From NCBI GenBank assembly GCA_963814435.1, contig CAWFCV010000006.1, forward strand, positions 356,130 through 420,129: a stretch of DNA of 64,000 nucleotides, in the 5' to 3' direction. The notes below the pieces were generated by a model that saw only the letters and a list, made by a program, of their open reading frames with translations, ran no database searches and was not told the origin of the DNA. How positions within the stretch are numbered: position 1 is the stretch's first letter; each line of letters starts with the position of its first letter. Both the position numbers and the translations under genes were made by a program. The DNA comes from JAEUPI01 sp963814435. Lineage in GTDB: Bacteria; Pseudomonadota; Gammaproteobacteria; Burkholderiales; Burkholderiaceae_C. Below, piece after piece: positions 9,791 to 19,926 of this stretch.

Positions 9791-11257
9791 TCAATGGCCC
9801 TGCGCGTGTCCGAGCACGAAGTGCGTCAGCAAACCCACCGGTCGCCCGGTCGCGCCCTTGTTCGCGCCCGATCGCCACGCCGTGCCGGCAATGTCCAGGT
9901 GCGCCCAGTTGAGCTTGGCGGCAAACCGCTTCAGGAACATCGCCGCGGTGATCGAGCCACCGGCCCGCGGCCCGACGTTGGCCATGTCGGCGAAGTTGCT
10001 CTTCAAGGCCTCGTCGTATTCGGCGTCCACCGGCATGCGCCAGCACGGGTCGAGCGCCGCGTCGCCCGCGCTCTGCAGCCGCGACGCCAGCGCGTCGTCG
10101 GGCGTGAACAAGCCGCTGCGGTGATGGCCGAGCGCGATCACGCAGGCGCCGGTCAGCGTGGCGATGTCGACCACCGCCTTCGGCTTGAAGCGTTCGGCGT
10201 AGGTGAGCGCGTCGCACAGGATCAGCCGGCCCTCGGCGTCGGTGTTGAGGATCTCGATGGTCTGGCCCGACAGGCTGGTGACCACATCGCCCGGCTTCAC
10301 CGCGCGCCCGCTGGGCATGTTCTCGCAGGTCGGAATCAGGCCCACGAGGTTGACCTTGGCCTTGAGCTGAGCGATAGCGCACAGCGTGCCGAGCACGCTG
10401 GCGGCGCCGCCCATGTCGAACTTCATTTCGTCCATCTCGGCAGCCGGCTTGATCGAGATGCCGCCGGTGTCGAAGGTGATGCCTTTGCCGACCAGCACGA
10501 TCGGCGCCTCCTGCGCGGTGGCGCCGTCGTAGCGCAGCACAATGAAGCGCGGCGGCTCGTCGGAGCCCTGCGCCACTGCGAGAAACGAGCCCATGCCGAG
10601 CTTCTCGATCTCCTTGCGCCCCAGCACCTCCACCTTCAACGCCGCGCTGCGCGCCAGCTCCCGCGCCTGCTCGGCCAGATGCGTCGGCGTGCAATGGTTG
10701 CCGGGCCGGTTGGCCACTTCACGCGCCAGCGTCACGCCGGCCAGGATGGCCGCGCCACGCCGCAGGCCCCGCGCCACCGCATCGGCGGAATCGGCGCTCG
10801 ACAGCAACGTCACGCGGCTCAGGCGCGGCGCCGGACCGGCGCTCGGCTTGGTATGGCGGTACAGGTAGACCGCGTCGCCGGTCGCGGCGGTCACGGCTTC
10901 GGCATGCGCCTCGGTGGGCGCATCCACGCCCGCCAGCCAGATCGCCAGATGCTTGACGCCCAGCCCCTTGACCGCTGCAAGCCCATGCGCGGCCGCAGCC
11001 TTCACGGCTTTCGCGCCGCCGTCGGCCGCCACCGCGAACACCACCCTCGGCGCCTTGACTCCGGCCACACGGCCGGCAAGCAGAGTGCGCCCGGCCTTCA
11101 GCGCCAAGTCGCCCTGTTTCACGACCGATTCGATCGACTGGCCCAGCGCACGCGGCAGCCCGGTCGGCGTCTTCGCGCCGGCGATCACCACCAGCAGCGC
11201 ATCGGCATCAGCGCGAGCCACTGCGTTCGGTGCGATCGCCTGATTCCTGAAGTCCAT
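9791..11257 (-). CDS. pepA: Leucyl aminopeptidase (M17 family)
   Basis: An intact 488-residue M17 aminopeptidase that removes N-terminal residues using two metal ions; in enterobacteria the family also binds DNA in Xer recombination. The N-terminal regulatory domain spans roughly 1-160. The catalytic domain shows the metal ligands VGKGITFDTGGISIKP (lysine and aspartate) near 257-271, the DMGGAA segment, and the signature NTDAEGRLILCDAL at 338-351. I chose MDFRNQAIA at 11257 rather than the in-frame codon 18 bases earlier. It heads pepA-holC-hypothetical and is divergent from lptF, with only 27 bases between the starts. Confidence 0.95.
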   Translation of the reverse strand: MDFRNQAIAPNAVARADADALLVVIAGAKTPTGLPRALGQSIESVVKQGDLALKAGRTLLAGRVAGVKAPRVVFAVAADGGAKAVKAAAAHGLAAVKGLGVKHLAIWLAGVDAPTEAHAEAVTAATGDAVYLYRHTKPSAGPAPRLSRVTLLSSADSADAVARGLRRGAAILAGVTLAREVANRPGNHCTPTHLAEQARELARSAALKVEVLGRKEIEKLGMGSFLAVAQGSDEPPRFIVLRYDGATAQEAPIVLVGKGITFDTGGISIKPAAEMDEMKFDMGGAASVLGTLCAIAQLKAKVNLVGLIPTCENMPSGRAVKPGDVVTSLSGQTIEILNTDAEGRLILCDALTYAERFKPKAVVDIATLTGACVIALGHHRSGLFTPDDALASRLQSAGDAALDPCWRMPVDAEYDEALKSNFADMANVGPRAGGSITAAMFLKRFAAKLNWAHLDIAGTAWRSGANKGATGRPVGLLTHFVLGHAQGH

Positions 11258-11284
11258 AATTAGCCCTGGTTCCAAGGTGGGGCG

Positions 11285-12380
11285 ATGTTATTCGATTCGA
11301 CGCTGCGCAAGGAGCTGGCTCGCGGCTTCGGGGCCACGCTGGTGGTGATCCTGACGATCGTGATCACGATGATGTTGATCCGCACGCTGGGCCTGGCGGC
11401 CAACGGTGCCGTCGCTCCGGCGGATGTCGTGCTGCTGATGGGCTACACCGCGTTGAGCCATCTGCCGACCATCCTGGCGCTGAGCCTGTTCATCGCCATC
11501 GTGGTGACGCTCGGTCGCATGTACCGCGACAGCGAAATGGCCATCTGGTTCAGCAGCGGCGTCGGCCTGGTGCGCTTCGTCGTCCCGGTGTTGCGCATGG
11601 CCTGGCCGGTGCTGCTGGTGGTGGCGGTGCTGGTGCTGCTGGTGTGGCCCTGGGGCAACCGCAGCAGCGCGGAGCTGCGCGACCGCTACGAGCAGCGCTC
11701 CGACCTGTCGCGTGTGACGCCCGGGCGTGTTCCAGACCTCGCGCGATGGCAGCCGCGTCTTCTTCATCGACAAGGCCAGCGACGAGGCAATGAATGCGCG
11801 CGGCGTGTTCGTGCTCTCCAACGCAGCGTCCGGCGAATCGCTGACCTCGGCGCGCGGCGGTCAGATCAGCGTCATCGGCGACGATCGTTTCCTGGTGCTC
11901 GAGAAGGGACAGCGCGCTCAGGTTGACCGCGCATCGGGCGAACACACGCTGGCCAGCTTCCAGCGCTACCAGATCCTGGCCGACGAGAGCAATGTGCGGC
12001 GAGCCGCCGCGCGTGCCCCTCGCACGATGCCGACACTGGATTTGCTGCTCGAGCCCAACGCGAAGAACCAGGCCGAACTGGCCTGGCGCTTCGGGCTGCT
12101 GATCGGCGCGATCAACCTGCTGCTGCTCGGTGTCGGCCTGGCGGCGATCAACCCGCGCCGGGCGACAAACTGGAACCTGCTGTTCGCGCTGCTGGGCTTC
12201 GTCGTGTACTACAACCTGATCAACCTGTCGCAGGCCTGGGTAGCCGGCTCGCGGCTCGCGCTGGGCCCGGCATTGGCGCATGATCCACGGCGGCGCGCTG
12301 GTGCTCGGCACTCACCCTGATCTGGTGGCGCGACCACGGCACCGTGTGGCGGCCGTTTGGCCGGGTGCGGCGTCGACATG
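11285..12380 (+). CDS. lptF: LPS export ABC transporter permease LptF (two frameshifts)
   Basis: LptF and LptG form the inner-membrane channel that extracts lipopolysaccharide and passes it to LptC. The start MLFDSTLRKELARGFGATL leads into three membrane helices (about residues 14-125). A periplasmic jellyroll follows (VFQTSRDGSRVFFIDKASDE ... SFQRYQILADES) and then further helices (FGLLIGAINLLLLGVGLAAI). Frameshifts near 11725 and 12290-12310 split the frame. The end overlaps the lptG start at 12378, as in most Burkholderiales. The exact stop is uncertain because of the second indel. Confidence 0.9.
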
Positions 12381-13496
12381 AAGACCGTGCGCCGCCTGCT
12401 CTACCGCGACATCGTCTGGTCGGTGGTGTTCGTGTCGGTGGCGTTCCTGTCGCTGTTCTACTTCATCGACTTCGTCGATGCGCTCGAGGGCATCGGACGC
12501 AACGGCTACACCGTGTGGCACGCGGCGGCCGGCTCGGCGCTCGAGATGCCCGGGCATTTCTACGAGCTGTTTCCGATCTGCGTGCTGATCGGCACGATCT
12601 ACTCGATGGCGCGGCTGGCCCAATCGTCGGAATACACCATCCTGCGCACCGGCGGGCTCGGTCCCGTGCCGGGCGCTGGGCCTGCTGACGATGCTGGGCG
12701 CGATCTTTGCCGCGTTCACGTTCGTGGTCGGCGACTATGTGGCGCCGCTCAGCGAGCGCGAGGCGGTGCTGATGAAGGCCGGCTTTCGCGGCGGGTTGGA
12801 GCTGGGCCGCACCGGGCGCCTGGCTGAAAGAGCGGCGCGCCACCCCGGACGGTGAACGCCTGGTCTCGGTGAACGTGGCGCGCACGACGGCCCGCGGCGA
12901 ACTCGAAGGCGTGCGCATCTTCGAACTCGACAGCGACGGTCGCCTGCGCACCCGCATCCAGGCCCAGCGCGGCCGGGTCGGCGCCGACTCGGTCTGGCAG
13001 CTGGAACAGGCCGAGCGCACGGATTGGCCGACGCCCGAGCAAGCCGCGGCCGGCAGCACCGTCCGGGTGAGACACCCAGTCTGCATTGCGCTGGCCGAGC
13101 AGCCTGAGCGCCGCGGTCGTCGCTGCCGCGGTGCTGCCGGTCAGTACGATGTCGACGGTGGAGCTCTGGCGCTACAGCAACCACTTGAGCGGGCAGGAGC
13201 AGGCCGCGCAGCGGCATGAGATCCAGTTCTGGAAGAAGGCGCTGTACCCGCTGGCCTGCCTGGTGATGGTGGCGCTCGCCCTGCCCTTCGCCTACCTGCA
13301 CGCGCGCGCGGGCGGCGTCAGCCTCAAGGTGTTCGGCGGCATCATGCTCGGCATCAGCTTCGTGCTGCTGAACAACGTCGCGGGGCACCTCGGCACTCTG
13401 CGCAACTGGACGCCGTGGATCGCCGCCGCCACGCCGGGACTGGTCTACCTGGGCCTGTCGCTGGCGGCGTTCACCTGGCTGGTGCGGTTTCGATGA
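12378..13496 (+). CDS. lptG: LPS export ABC transporter permease LptG (three frameshifts)
   Basis: Partner of LptF in LPS export. MKTVRRLLYRDIVWSVVFVS begins the first membrane helix. SEYTILRTGG near residue 85 is the cytoplasmic coupling region that contacts the ATPase LptB. The periplasmic domain runs from about 130 to 250 (VARTTARGELEGVRIFELDS), and the C-terminal helices end FTWLVRFR. Frameshifts lie near 12670, 12825 and 13075, each a one-base event between well-matched halves. The stop overlaps the start of the next gene (ATGA at 13493). Confidence 0.9.
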
Positions 13497-13862
13497 GCCA
13501 GGGTCTGTTGCTCTTCGGCCATGGCGCGCGCGACGCCGCCTGGGCCGACCCGTTTCGCGCCGTGGCCGCGCACATCCGTGTCGCACACCCGAGCCTCGAT
13601 ATCGAGCTCGGCTTTCTGGAAATCATGACGCCCGACCTGCAATCCGCCGCCGACGCGCTGGTGGCGCGTGGTTGCCGCCAGGTGCGCGTGGTGCCGCTGT
13701 TTCTCGGCACCGGTGGCCATGTCCGGCGTGACCTGCCGCTGCTGCTGGAACGGCTGCGCAGCACGGCACCCGACCGTGCAATGGGAGTTGCGGCCGGCGA
13801 TCGGCGAGCATCCGGCGGTGATCGAGGCCATCGCGTCGGCGGCCTGCGATGCGTTCGGTTGA
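13493..13862 (+). CDS. CbiX/SirB-like sirohydrochlorin chelatase domain protein (one frameshift)
   Basis: A small single-domain chelatase of about 122 residues. It begins MSQGLLLFGHGARDAAWADP, with the metal-binding His of the GHG motif, and contains ELGFLEIMTPDL and VVPLFLGTGGHVRRDLP with the second His. The C-terminal 21 residues (WELRPAIGEHPAVIEAIASA) are in another frame after a shift near 13780. CbiX proteins insert Co or Fe into sirohydrochlorin. Directly upstream of cysB, a siroheme role in sulfite reduction is more likely than cobalamin synthesis, but that is inference. Confidence 0.82.
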
Positions 13863-13884
13863 CCCGCAGCGACTGGAATACGCC

Positions 13885-14832
13885 ATGAACCTGCACCAGT
13901 TCCGCTTTGTCCAGGAGGCCGTGCGGCGCAACCTCAACCTGACCGAGACCGCCAAGGCCCTGTTCACCTCGCAGCCCGGCATCAGCAAGGCGATCATCGA
14001 GCTGGAGGAAGAGCTCGGCATCGAGATCTTCGAGCGCCATGGCAAGCGCCTGCGCCGCATCACCGAGCCCGGCCAGCTGGTGCTGCAAGGCCGTCGAGCT
14101 GATCATGCGCGAGGTGGCGAACCTGCAGCGCATCGGCGAGGAGTACTCGAAGCAGGACGCCGGCACGCTGTCGATCGCCACCACGCACACCCAGGCGCGC
14201 TACTTCCTGCCGGAGCCCATGGCGGCGCTGCGCCGCAAGTTTCCCAAGGTGCAGGTGGTGCTGCACCAGGGCACGCCACGCCAGGTGGCGCAAATGCTGC
14301 GCGACGACGTGGCCGAGATCGGAGTGGCCACCGAGGCGCTGCTCGACGCCGACGATCTGGTGACGCTGCCCTGCTACGAGTGGCAGCACGTGATCGTCGT
14401 GCCCGCCGCAACATCCGCTGGCCGGCGTCGAGCGGCCCACGCTGGAGCAACTCGCCGCCGAGCCGCTGGTGTCGTACCACCCGACCTTTACCGGCCGCTC
14501 TCGCATCGATCAGGCCTTTGCACGGGCCCGGCTGAAGCCGACGATCGCGCTCGAGGCGATCGACGCCGACGTGATCAAGACCTACGTGCGCGTGGGTATG
14601 GGCGTGGGCATCGTGGCCGAAATGGCAGTTCGCGACGACCCGCCGGGCGGCGATCTGGTGTCGCGTCCGGTCGGACACCTGTTCGGCAGCAACCTCACCC
14701 GTGTGGCATTCAAACGCGGCGCCTACCTGCGCCAGTTCGTGCTGACCTTCGCCGAATCGCTGTCCGACCGCCTGACCAGCAGCCTCGATCCAACGCGCCA
14801 TGAGTGGCGACCCTGCGACCTACGAACTCTGA
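13885..14832 (+). CDS. cysB: LysR-type regulator CysB (three frameshifts)
   Basis: CysB activates sulfate assimilation genes in response to N-acetylserine. The N-terminal winged helix (MNLHQFRFVQEAVRRNLNLT, then AKALFTSQPGISKAIIELEE) is the CysB subtype. The effector domain contains LSIATTHTQARYFLPEPM, GTPRQVAQMLRDD and VSYHPTFTGRSRIDQAFA. Shifts near 14093, 14405 and 14785 are each fixed by one base. The last restores the CysB-like tail MSGDPATYEL ending at 14832. It sits 22 bases after the chelatase gene, and lptF-lptG-cbiX-cysB is a recurrent Burkholderiales order. Confidence 0.92.
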
Positions 14833-14838
14833 ACTTGA

Positions 14839-16014
14839 ATGCCGACCATGCTGACCATCACACCCCGCACGCCCCCCGTGAGCAGCCGGCTGCCCAACGT
14901 GGGCACGACGATCTTCACCGTCATGTCGGCGCTCGCGCAGCAGCACGGCGCTGTCAATCTCGGCCAGGGTTTCCCGGATTTCGACTGCGATCCGAGGCTG
15001 CTGCAGGCCGTCGAGCAGGCCATGCGCTCGGGTCTCAACCAGTACCCGCCGATGGCCGGTGTGCCGGCGTTGCGCGAAGCGGTGGCCGACAAGGTCGACC
15101 GCCTGTACGGCCATGCCTACGACCCGGCGAACGAGGTCACCATCACGGCCGGCGCGACCCAGGCCATCCTGACCGCCATCCTTGCCGTCGTGCATCCGGG
15201 CGACGAGGTGATCGTGCTGGAGCCCTGCTACGACAGCTACGTGCCCAACATCGAACTGGCCGGCGGCAAGGTCGTGCGCGTGGCGCTGACGGCTGGCACG
15301 TTCCGGCCGGACTTCGAGGCGATCGCTGCCGCCATCGGCCCGCGCACACGTGCCATCGTGCTCAACACGCCGCACAACCCGAGCGCGACCGTCTGGAGCC
15401 GCGCGGACCTGGACCAACTGGCGACCCTGCTGCGGCCGACCGACGTGCTGCTGATCGCCGACGAGGTCTATGAGCATATGGTCTACGATGGCGTGCCGCA
15501 TGCCAGCGCGGCCAGCCATCGCGAATTGGCGGCGCGTGCGATGGTGGTGTCCAGCTTCGGCAAGACCTACCATGTGACCGGCTGGAAGGTCGGCTATATG
15601 CTGGCGCCGCGCGCGCTGAGCGACGAGTTCCGCAAGGTGCACCAGTTCAACGTGTTCACCGTCAACACGCCGGTCCAGCACGGCCTGGCGCAATACATGC
15701 GCGACCCGACGCCGTACCTCGAGCTGCCGGCGTTCTACCAGCGCAAACGCGACCTCTTCCGCGACGGCCTGTCGCGCACGCGGCTGCGACTGCTGCCGAG
15801 CCAGGGCACCTACTTCCAGTGCGTGGACTACTCGGCCGTCAGCACGCTCGACGAAACCGGTTTCTGCCGCTGGCTGACCACCGAGATCGGTGTCGCGGCG
15901 ATTCCGTTGGCGGCGTTCTATGAAGACGGTCGCAACCAGAATCTCGCGCGTTTCTGCTTTGCCAAGCGCGACGAGACGCTGCATGCGGCACTGGAGCGGC
16001 TGTCGGCCCTGTAG
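14839..16014 (+). CDS. Pyridoxal phosphate-dependent aminotransferase (YbdL/methionine aminotransferase type)
   Basis: An intact class I/II aminotransferase of 391 residues. Visible elements are NLGQGFPDFDCD (substrate loop), the PLP-phosphate loop TAGATQAI, NTPHNPSATVW, the pyridine-ring contact IADEVYEHMVYDG, and the Schiff-base lysine in SSFGKTYHVTGWKVGY. The C-terminal substrate arginine lies in NLARFCFAK. The closest group I recognise is the methionine aminotransferase/KAT-like subfamily, which fits its position beside cysB. The alternative ATG at 14848 (MLTITPRTP) is equally plausible. It converges with the next gene, with 12 bases between. Confidence 0.9.
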   Translation: MPTMLTITPRTPPVSSRLPNVGTTIFTVMSALAQQHGAVNLGQGFPDFDCDPRLLQAVEQAMRSGLNQYPPMAGVPALREAVADKVDRLYGHAYDPANEVTITAGATQAILTAILAVVHPGDEVIVLEPCYDSYVPNIELAGGKVVRVALTAGTFRPDFEAIAAAIGPRTRAIVLNTPHNPSATVWSRADLDQLATLLRPTDVLLIADEVYEHMVYDGVPHASAASHRELAARAMVVSSFGKTYHVTGWKVGYMLAPRALSDEFRKVHQFNVFTVNTPVQHGLAQYMRDPTPYLELPAFYQRKRDLFRDGLSRTRLRLLPSQGTYFQCVDYSAVSTLDETGFCRWLTTEIGVAAIPLAAFYEDGRNQNLARFCFAKRDETLHAALERLSAL

Positions 16015-16026
16015 GCCGGGCCGCCA

Positions 16027-18023
16027 CTAGCGCTTGCCGGGTTCGGGCGGCAGATCGAGCGAGGTCGCTGCGTGGCCCTTCGGGCCCATGGCCTGAGCGA
16101 TGCGAGATCGTCGAACATCGGCAACGGCTTCGTCAGGTCGAGGTCGATTTCCCCGTCGGCGTCCGGCACCGTCTTGGCAGCAGGCGCCGTCTTGATCGCC
16201 GCGCTCAACACGGAAACAGGTGCTTCGGTCGCCCGGCCGAGTTCGTTCAAGTCGTCCAGGCTGGACATCGGCGGCATCGTGAGCAGGTGCGGATGGGCTG
16301 TCGTGGTTTCGAACTGGTTCTCGGCCAGCGGCAGCAGCACATCGATGCTGGTGGCCTGACCGCCTTGGTGGTCGAGCAGGTCGCGCGCCATCGAGTACAG
16401 GAACAGCACCTCGCGGTACGCGGGAAGCTCGAACAACTCGCCGGCGTCACGCCGGAACATCAGCGATTCCAGCTCGGCCATCGCGTCCAGCGGTTCGCGC
16501 CAGCAGCTCTGCAGCCGCTGCATCACGCCGGGGTATTCATCGAGCGAACGGCCGTGCTGCAAATCGGCGTCCCAGTCGGGTGCGTAGGCATTGAACCGAT
16601 GGTTGAAACGGGCGCGCGTGCGCTCGTAGGACTCGCGGTCACCCAGTCGGCGATAGATCTCGAGCAGCTTCAGGTACGGCAGCGCGCTGGTGCCGCCGCT
16701 GCTGCGGATGTGCCCCATCAGCAGGTCGATGGCCGCGTCGTCCTGGCCGAGCACGACGAAGAATTCGGCCTGCTGCTCCAGATCGATCAGCTCATCGATC
16801 GACACGTCGCGCGGCGGCTGCGCCATCATCGAGTCGGAGAACATCGACGGCGTACCCGCCGACACCGGGCGTTGCGCAGCCGGCTGGGGCGCCTGCGGCC
16901 GCGGCGAAGGCACCGCCGGCGTCGGCGCCAGATGCGGCGGCAGTGTCATCGGCTGCAGCGTCGGCGGGTTCACCGGCGGCTGCCGGCTTGCTGCCTGCGC
17001 CGCGGCCCACCACTGAGCCTGTTGCTGCCGCTGCACGCGGCGCAGACGCCACCACAAACCCGCAGCCAATGCGGCCAGCAGCGTCAGGCCGACGATCAGC
17101 CAGGGCACGATCCGTCGCATCGCGTCGCCATCGGACAGGCGCGTGCGCAGCTGAGCCAGTTCGTCGCGGTCGCGCTGCGCGTCGGCACGCACTGCGGCCA
17201 GCGCCTGCTCTACCGCACGCATGCGATCGGCCGCGGCATTCGCGTTGGCCTGCGCCACGCTGGCGGCCTGCTCGGCCAGCGCGGCGCTGGCGGCCATGGC
17301 GGCCACGCGCAGCGCCGCCTCCTGTGCAGCAGAAGCCGCTGCGGAAGCGCGGCTGAGCGGCTCGAGCGGGTCGAGCTTCAACCGCGGGCCCGAGGCTGCA
17401 GTCGCTGGAGCGCGGGGCGCAGGCACCGTGCCCCGAGGCCCGGTCGCCACGGCGGTGGCGGGCGAGGCGCGCGGCGCGGCGGGCCGGGCAGTCTTTCGCA
17501 CCGGCGGCGCGGCGGATGACGCAACCGATGCGGCAGGTCTCGGCGTCGGCTCAGCCGAGGGCGTGGCCGGCGCGCTGGCGGCAGGCTCGGGGGCTGCGGC
17601 AGGTGGCGCCGGCGCCGCGGGTGCCGCGGGTGCTGCGGCGATGGTGACCACCGGCGGATCGGCGAAGACCGTGAAGCGCCGCTCGATCTTGTTGATGCAA
17701 CCCAGCGTCGCGATGATCGTGACGACAGGCTCCTCGATGGACACCTGCGTGCTGACCTGTACCACACGCTCGTCGGATGTCGCGCCCTGCTCGACCGCGA
17801 TGCGCACTTGGCTCGGCAGGATGCGCTGCTCGCCCTGCATCACCTCGACCGCCACGCATGGCGCCGCCAGCGACTCGTCGGGCGCGAGCTGAATGGTCAT
17901 CGGAAAGTACAACGGGCTGCCGAGCCCCACCGAAGATGGGACGCGCCCGAATCCGATCGCGTGCGCAGCGCCGCCCACCATGCCCGTCAGGCCCACGACG
18001 ATGAACACCCAGCGAAAGATCAT
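16027..18023 (-). CDS. FimV-like membrane protein with C-terminal helical repeats (one frameshift)
   Basis: A large membrane protein of about 665 residues. From MIFRW it has an N-terminal hydrophobic segment or signal (residues 4-22) and a domain with APCVAVEVMQGEQRILPSQV resembling the FimV N-terminus. An Ala/Pro-rich linker and a heptad coiled coil (about 260-330) precede a second membrane helix (IVPWLIVGLTLLAALAAGLW). The cytoplasmic C-terminal repeats include AEFFVVLGQDDAAIDLLMGH and ALPYLKLLEIYRRLGDRES. A shift near 16100 changes the last 30 residues to end LDLPPEPGKR. FimV proteins act in type IV pilus assembly and polar signalling; no pilus genes are near. A start at 18086 is possible. 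Confidence 0.75.
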
Positions 18024-18184
18024 GCGTCGGTAGCGTCGTGGCGGCCTGTTGTCGGGGTCGGCAAATTCTGCGCGGCACTCTAGCATGAAGGCCCTCGCCG
18101 ACCCGTGACCTAAGGCGCTGCCGGCGACCCCCATGCGAGAATGACGTGGGTCATGCATCACAGCGTCGAATATCGGGGGCGGAT

Positions 18185-18964
18185 ATGCCATCGGAGCTGA
18201 TCACCGAACGCCACGGCTCGACGCTCGTCCTCACGATCAGCGACCCGGCGACGCGCAACACGCTGTCGCCGCAGGTGTATGCGGCAGGGGTCGAATCGCT
18301 CAATGTGGCCGACGCCGATGCGTCGTTGCGCTGCGTGGTGCTGCGCGGCGACGGCGCGCACTTCTGCGCCGGTGGCGACCTGAACCGTCTGGCCGCCGTG
18401 CGCCAGCGAGGCGGCGACGAGCAGCGCGGCAGCATCGAGAGCTTTCACGCCTGGATCCAGGCGCTGCGCGAATTCCCCAAGCCGGTGATCGCGGCGGTGG
18501 AGGGGCACGCGGCCGGCGGTGGCTGCTCGCTGGCACTGGCTTGCGACCTGATCGTCGCGGCCGAAGGCGCGCGGTTCACGATGTCCTATGGCCGCGCCGG
18601 TTTTTCCCCGGACGGCGGCGGCTCGTGGCATCTGGCCCGCGCATTGCCACGCGCCATGGCGTTGCAGATGATGTGGCTGCCCGAGGCCATGACCGCACGC
18701 CAGTGGCTGGCGTTGGGCCTCGTCAATGCCGTCGCCGACGATGGCCAGGCACTTGCGCAGTCGCTTCATTGGGCGCAGCGCCTTGCCGAGATGGCCGGCA
18801 ATGCGCTGGCCAGCGTGAAGTCGCTGGTCGAACAGGCACCTCAACGCAGCCTGCCGGCGCACTTGGACGCCGAGCGGGACCAGTTCCTCGCCAACCTGTT
18901 CCATGACAACGCGGCCGAAGGCCTGCAGGCCTTCTTCGAGAAACGGCGCCCCCGGTTCCGCTAG
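18185..18964 (+). CDS. Enoyl-CoA hydratase/isomerase family protein
   Basis: An intact 259-residue crotonase-fold protein. It shows the CoA-binding and oxyanion segments FCAGGDLNRL and the second oxyanion-hole loop EGHAAGGGCSLALACDLIVA. GRAGFSPDGGGSWHLAR occupies the region where the hydratase glutamates lie. Here the residue pair is GFSPDGG, so an isomerase-like or other crotonase activity is possible. It is followed by a Crp-type regulator, an APH-like kinase and an acyl-CoA dehydrogenase, suggesting a role in fatty or aromatic acyl-CoA breakdown. Substrate unknown. Confidence 0.88.
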   Translation: MPSELITERHGSTLVLTISDPATRNTLSPQVYAAGVESLNVADADASLRCVVLRGDGAHFCAGGDLNRLAAVRQRGGDEQRGSIESFHAWIQALREFPKPVIAAVEGHAAGGGCSLALACDLIVAAEGARFTMSYGRAGFSPDGGGSWHLARALPRAMALQMMWLPEAMTARQWLALGLVNAVADDGQALAQSLHWAQRLAEMAGNALASVKSLVEQAPQRSLPAHLDAERDQFLANLFHDNAAEGLQAFFEKRRPRFR

Positions 18965-19092
18965 GGCTGCTGGTGGCGGCCCGGATGCCGACGATGTGGA
19001 CAGGGTCTCACCTCGACTTCGTCAAATGCCCCGCGACGACGACAATGGCAGCGCGCGGCGCGTTGCACCGACTGTCGCTTCAGGGACAAGCC

Positions 19093-19926
19093 ATGAAGAC
19101 CCCGGTTCTTACAATCGAAGAACAGCACAACATCGACACCGGCGCGTGGTTTTCCCGACTCTCACCGGCGCTGCGCGCCGCAATCCTGTCTCGCGCGATG
19201 GTCAGGCACCTGGCCGACGGCGCGGCGCTGGCCACGCGCGGCGCGCCGGCCGAACAATGGTGCGGCGTGGCGCGCGGCGCGGTGCGCATCTCCAGCGTCT
19301 CGCTGTCGGGCAAGCAGGTCGTGCTCACCTACGCCGAGCCGGGCACCTGGTTCGGCGACATTGCGCTGTTCGACGGCTCGCCGCGCACGCACGATGCCGA
19401 TGCCCATGGCGAGACCACGCTGCTGGTCGTGCGCAAGCCCGACTTCAAGGAGCTGCTGTCGCAGCACGTCGAGCTGTACGACGCGCTGCTGCAGCTGAAT
19501 TGCCGGCGCCTGCGTCTGATGTTCAATCTGATCGAGGACCTCAACACCCGCCCATTGGGCGCCAGGCTGGCCAAGCAGATCCTGCTGCTGGCCAAGAGCT
19601 ACGGCATCGAACAGGGCGGGGAGATCCGCATCGGGCTGCAGCTGGCGCAGGAAGACCTGGCGCAACTGCTCGGCGCGTCGCGACAGCGCGTCAACCAGGA
19701 GCTCAAGGGCTTCGAGCGCGAAGGCGCCGTGCGGGTCGAACCGACGCGCCTGGTCGTGCTGTCGCGCGACAAGCTGCTGCGATTGCTGAGCGTTAGGATC
19801 GCCGGCCATGGAATCGATGCAGCAGTTCACCGGCACCCGCCCCGTCGCCGCAGAGCCACGCCTTCGATGTCGCGGCCCTCGAGGCCTACCTGCGTGTCCA
19901 TCTGGCCGGCTTTGCCGGCCCGCTGA
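19093..19926 (+). CDS. Crp/Fnr family transcriptional regulator (end uncertain)
   Basis: A cyclic-nucleotide-binding-type regulator. MKTPVLTIEEQHNIDTGAWF begins the sensor domain, with EPGTWFGDIALFDGSPRTHD in the phosphate-binding-cassette position, a dimer helix, and the helix-turn-helix LAQEDLAQLLGASRQRVNQE. No cysteine cluster for an Fe-S centre is visible, so it is not FNR. The open frame runs 119 bases into the next gene. A single indel near 19780 would stop it at 19796 or slightly earlier, which I consider more likely. It probably controls the adjacent acyl-CoA genes. Confidence 0.82.
   Translation: MKTPVLTIEEQHNIDTGAWFSRLSPALRAAILSRAMVRHLADGAALATRGAPAEQWCGVARGAVRISSVSLSGKQVVLTYAEPGTWFGDIALFDGSPRTHDADAHGETTLLVVRKPDFKELLSQHVELYDALLQLNCRRLRLMFNLIEDLNTRPLGARLAKQILLLAKSYGIEQGGEIRIGLQLAQEDLAQLLGASRQRVNQELKGFEREGAVRVEPTRLVVLSRDKLLRLLSVRIAGHGIDAAVHRHPPRRRRATPSMSRPSRPTCVSIWPALPAR

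Noticed and set aside
11285..14832. Interpretation of lptF, lptG, cbiX and cysB as pseudogenes
   Set aside because: Each is interrupted only by one-base indels with full-length homology in order; lptF and lptG are normally essential, so sequence error is more likely.
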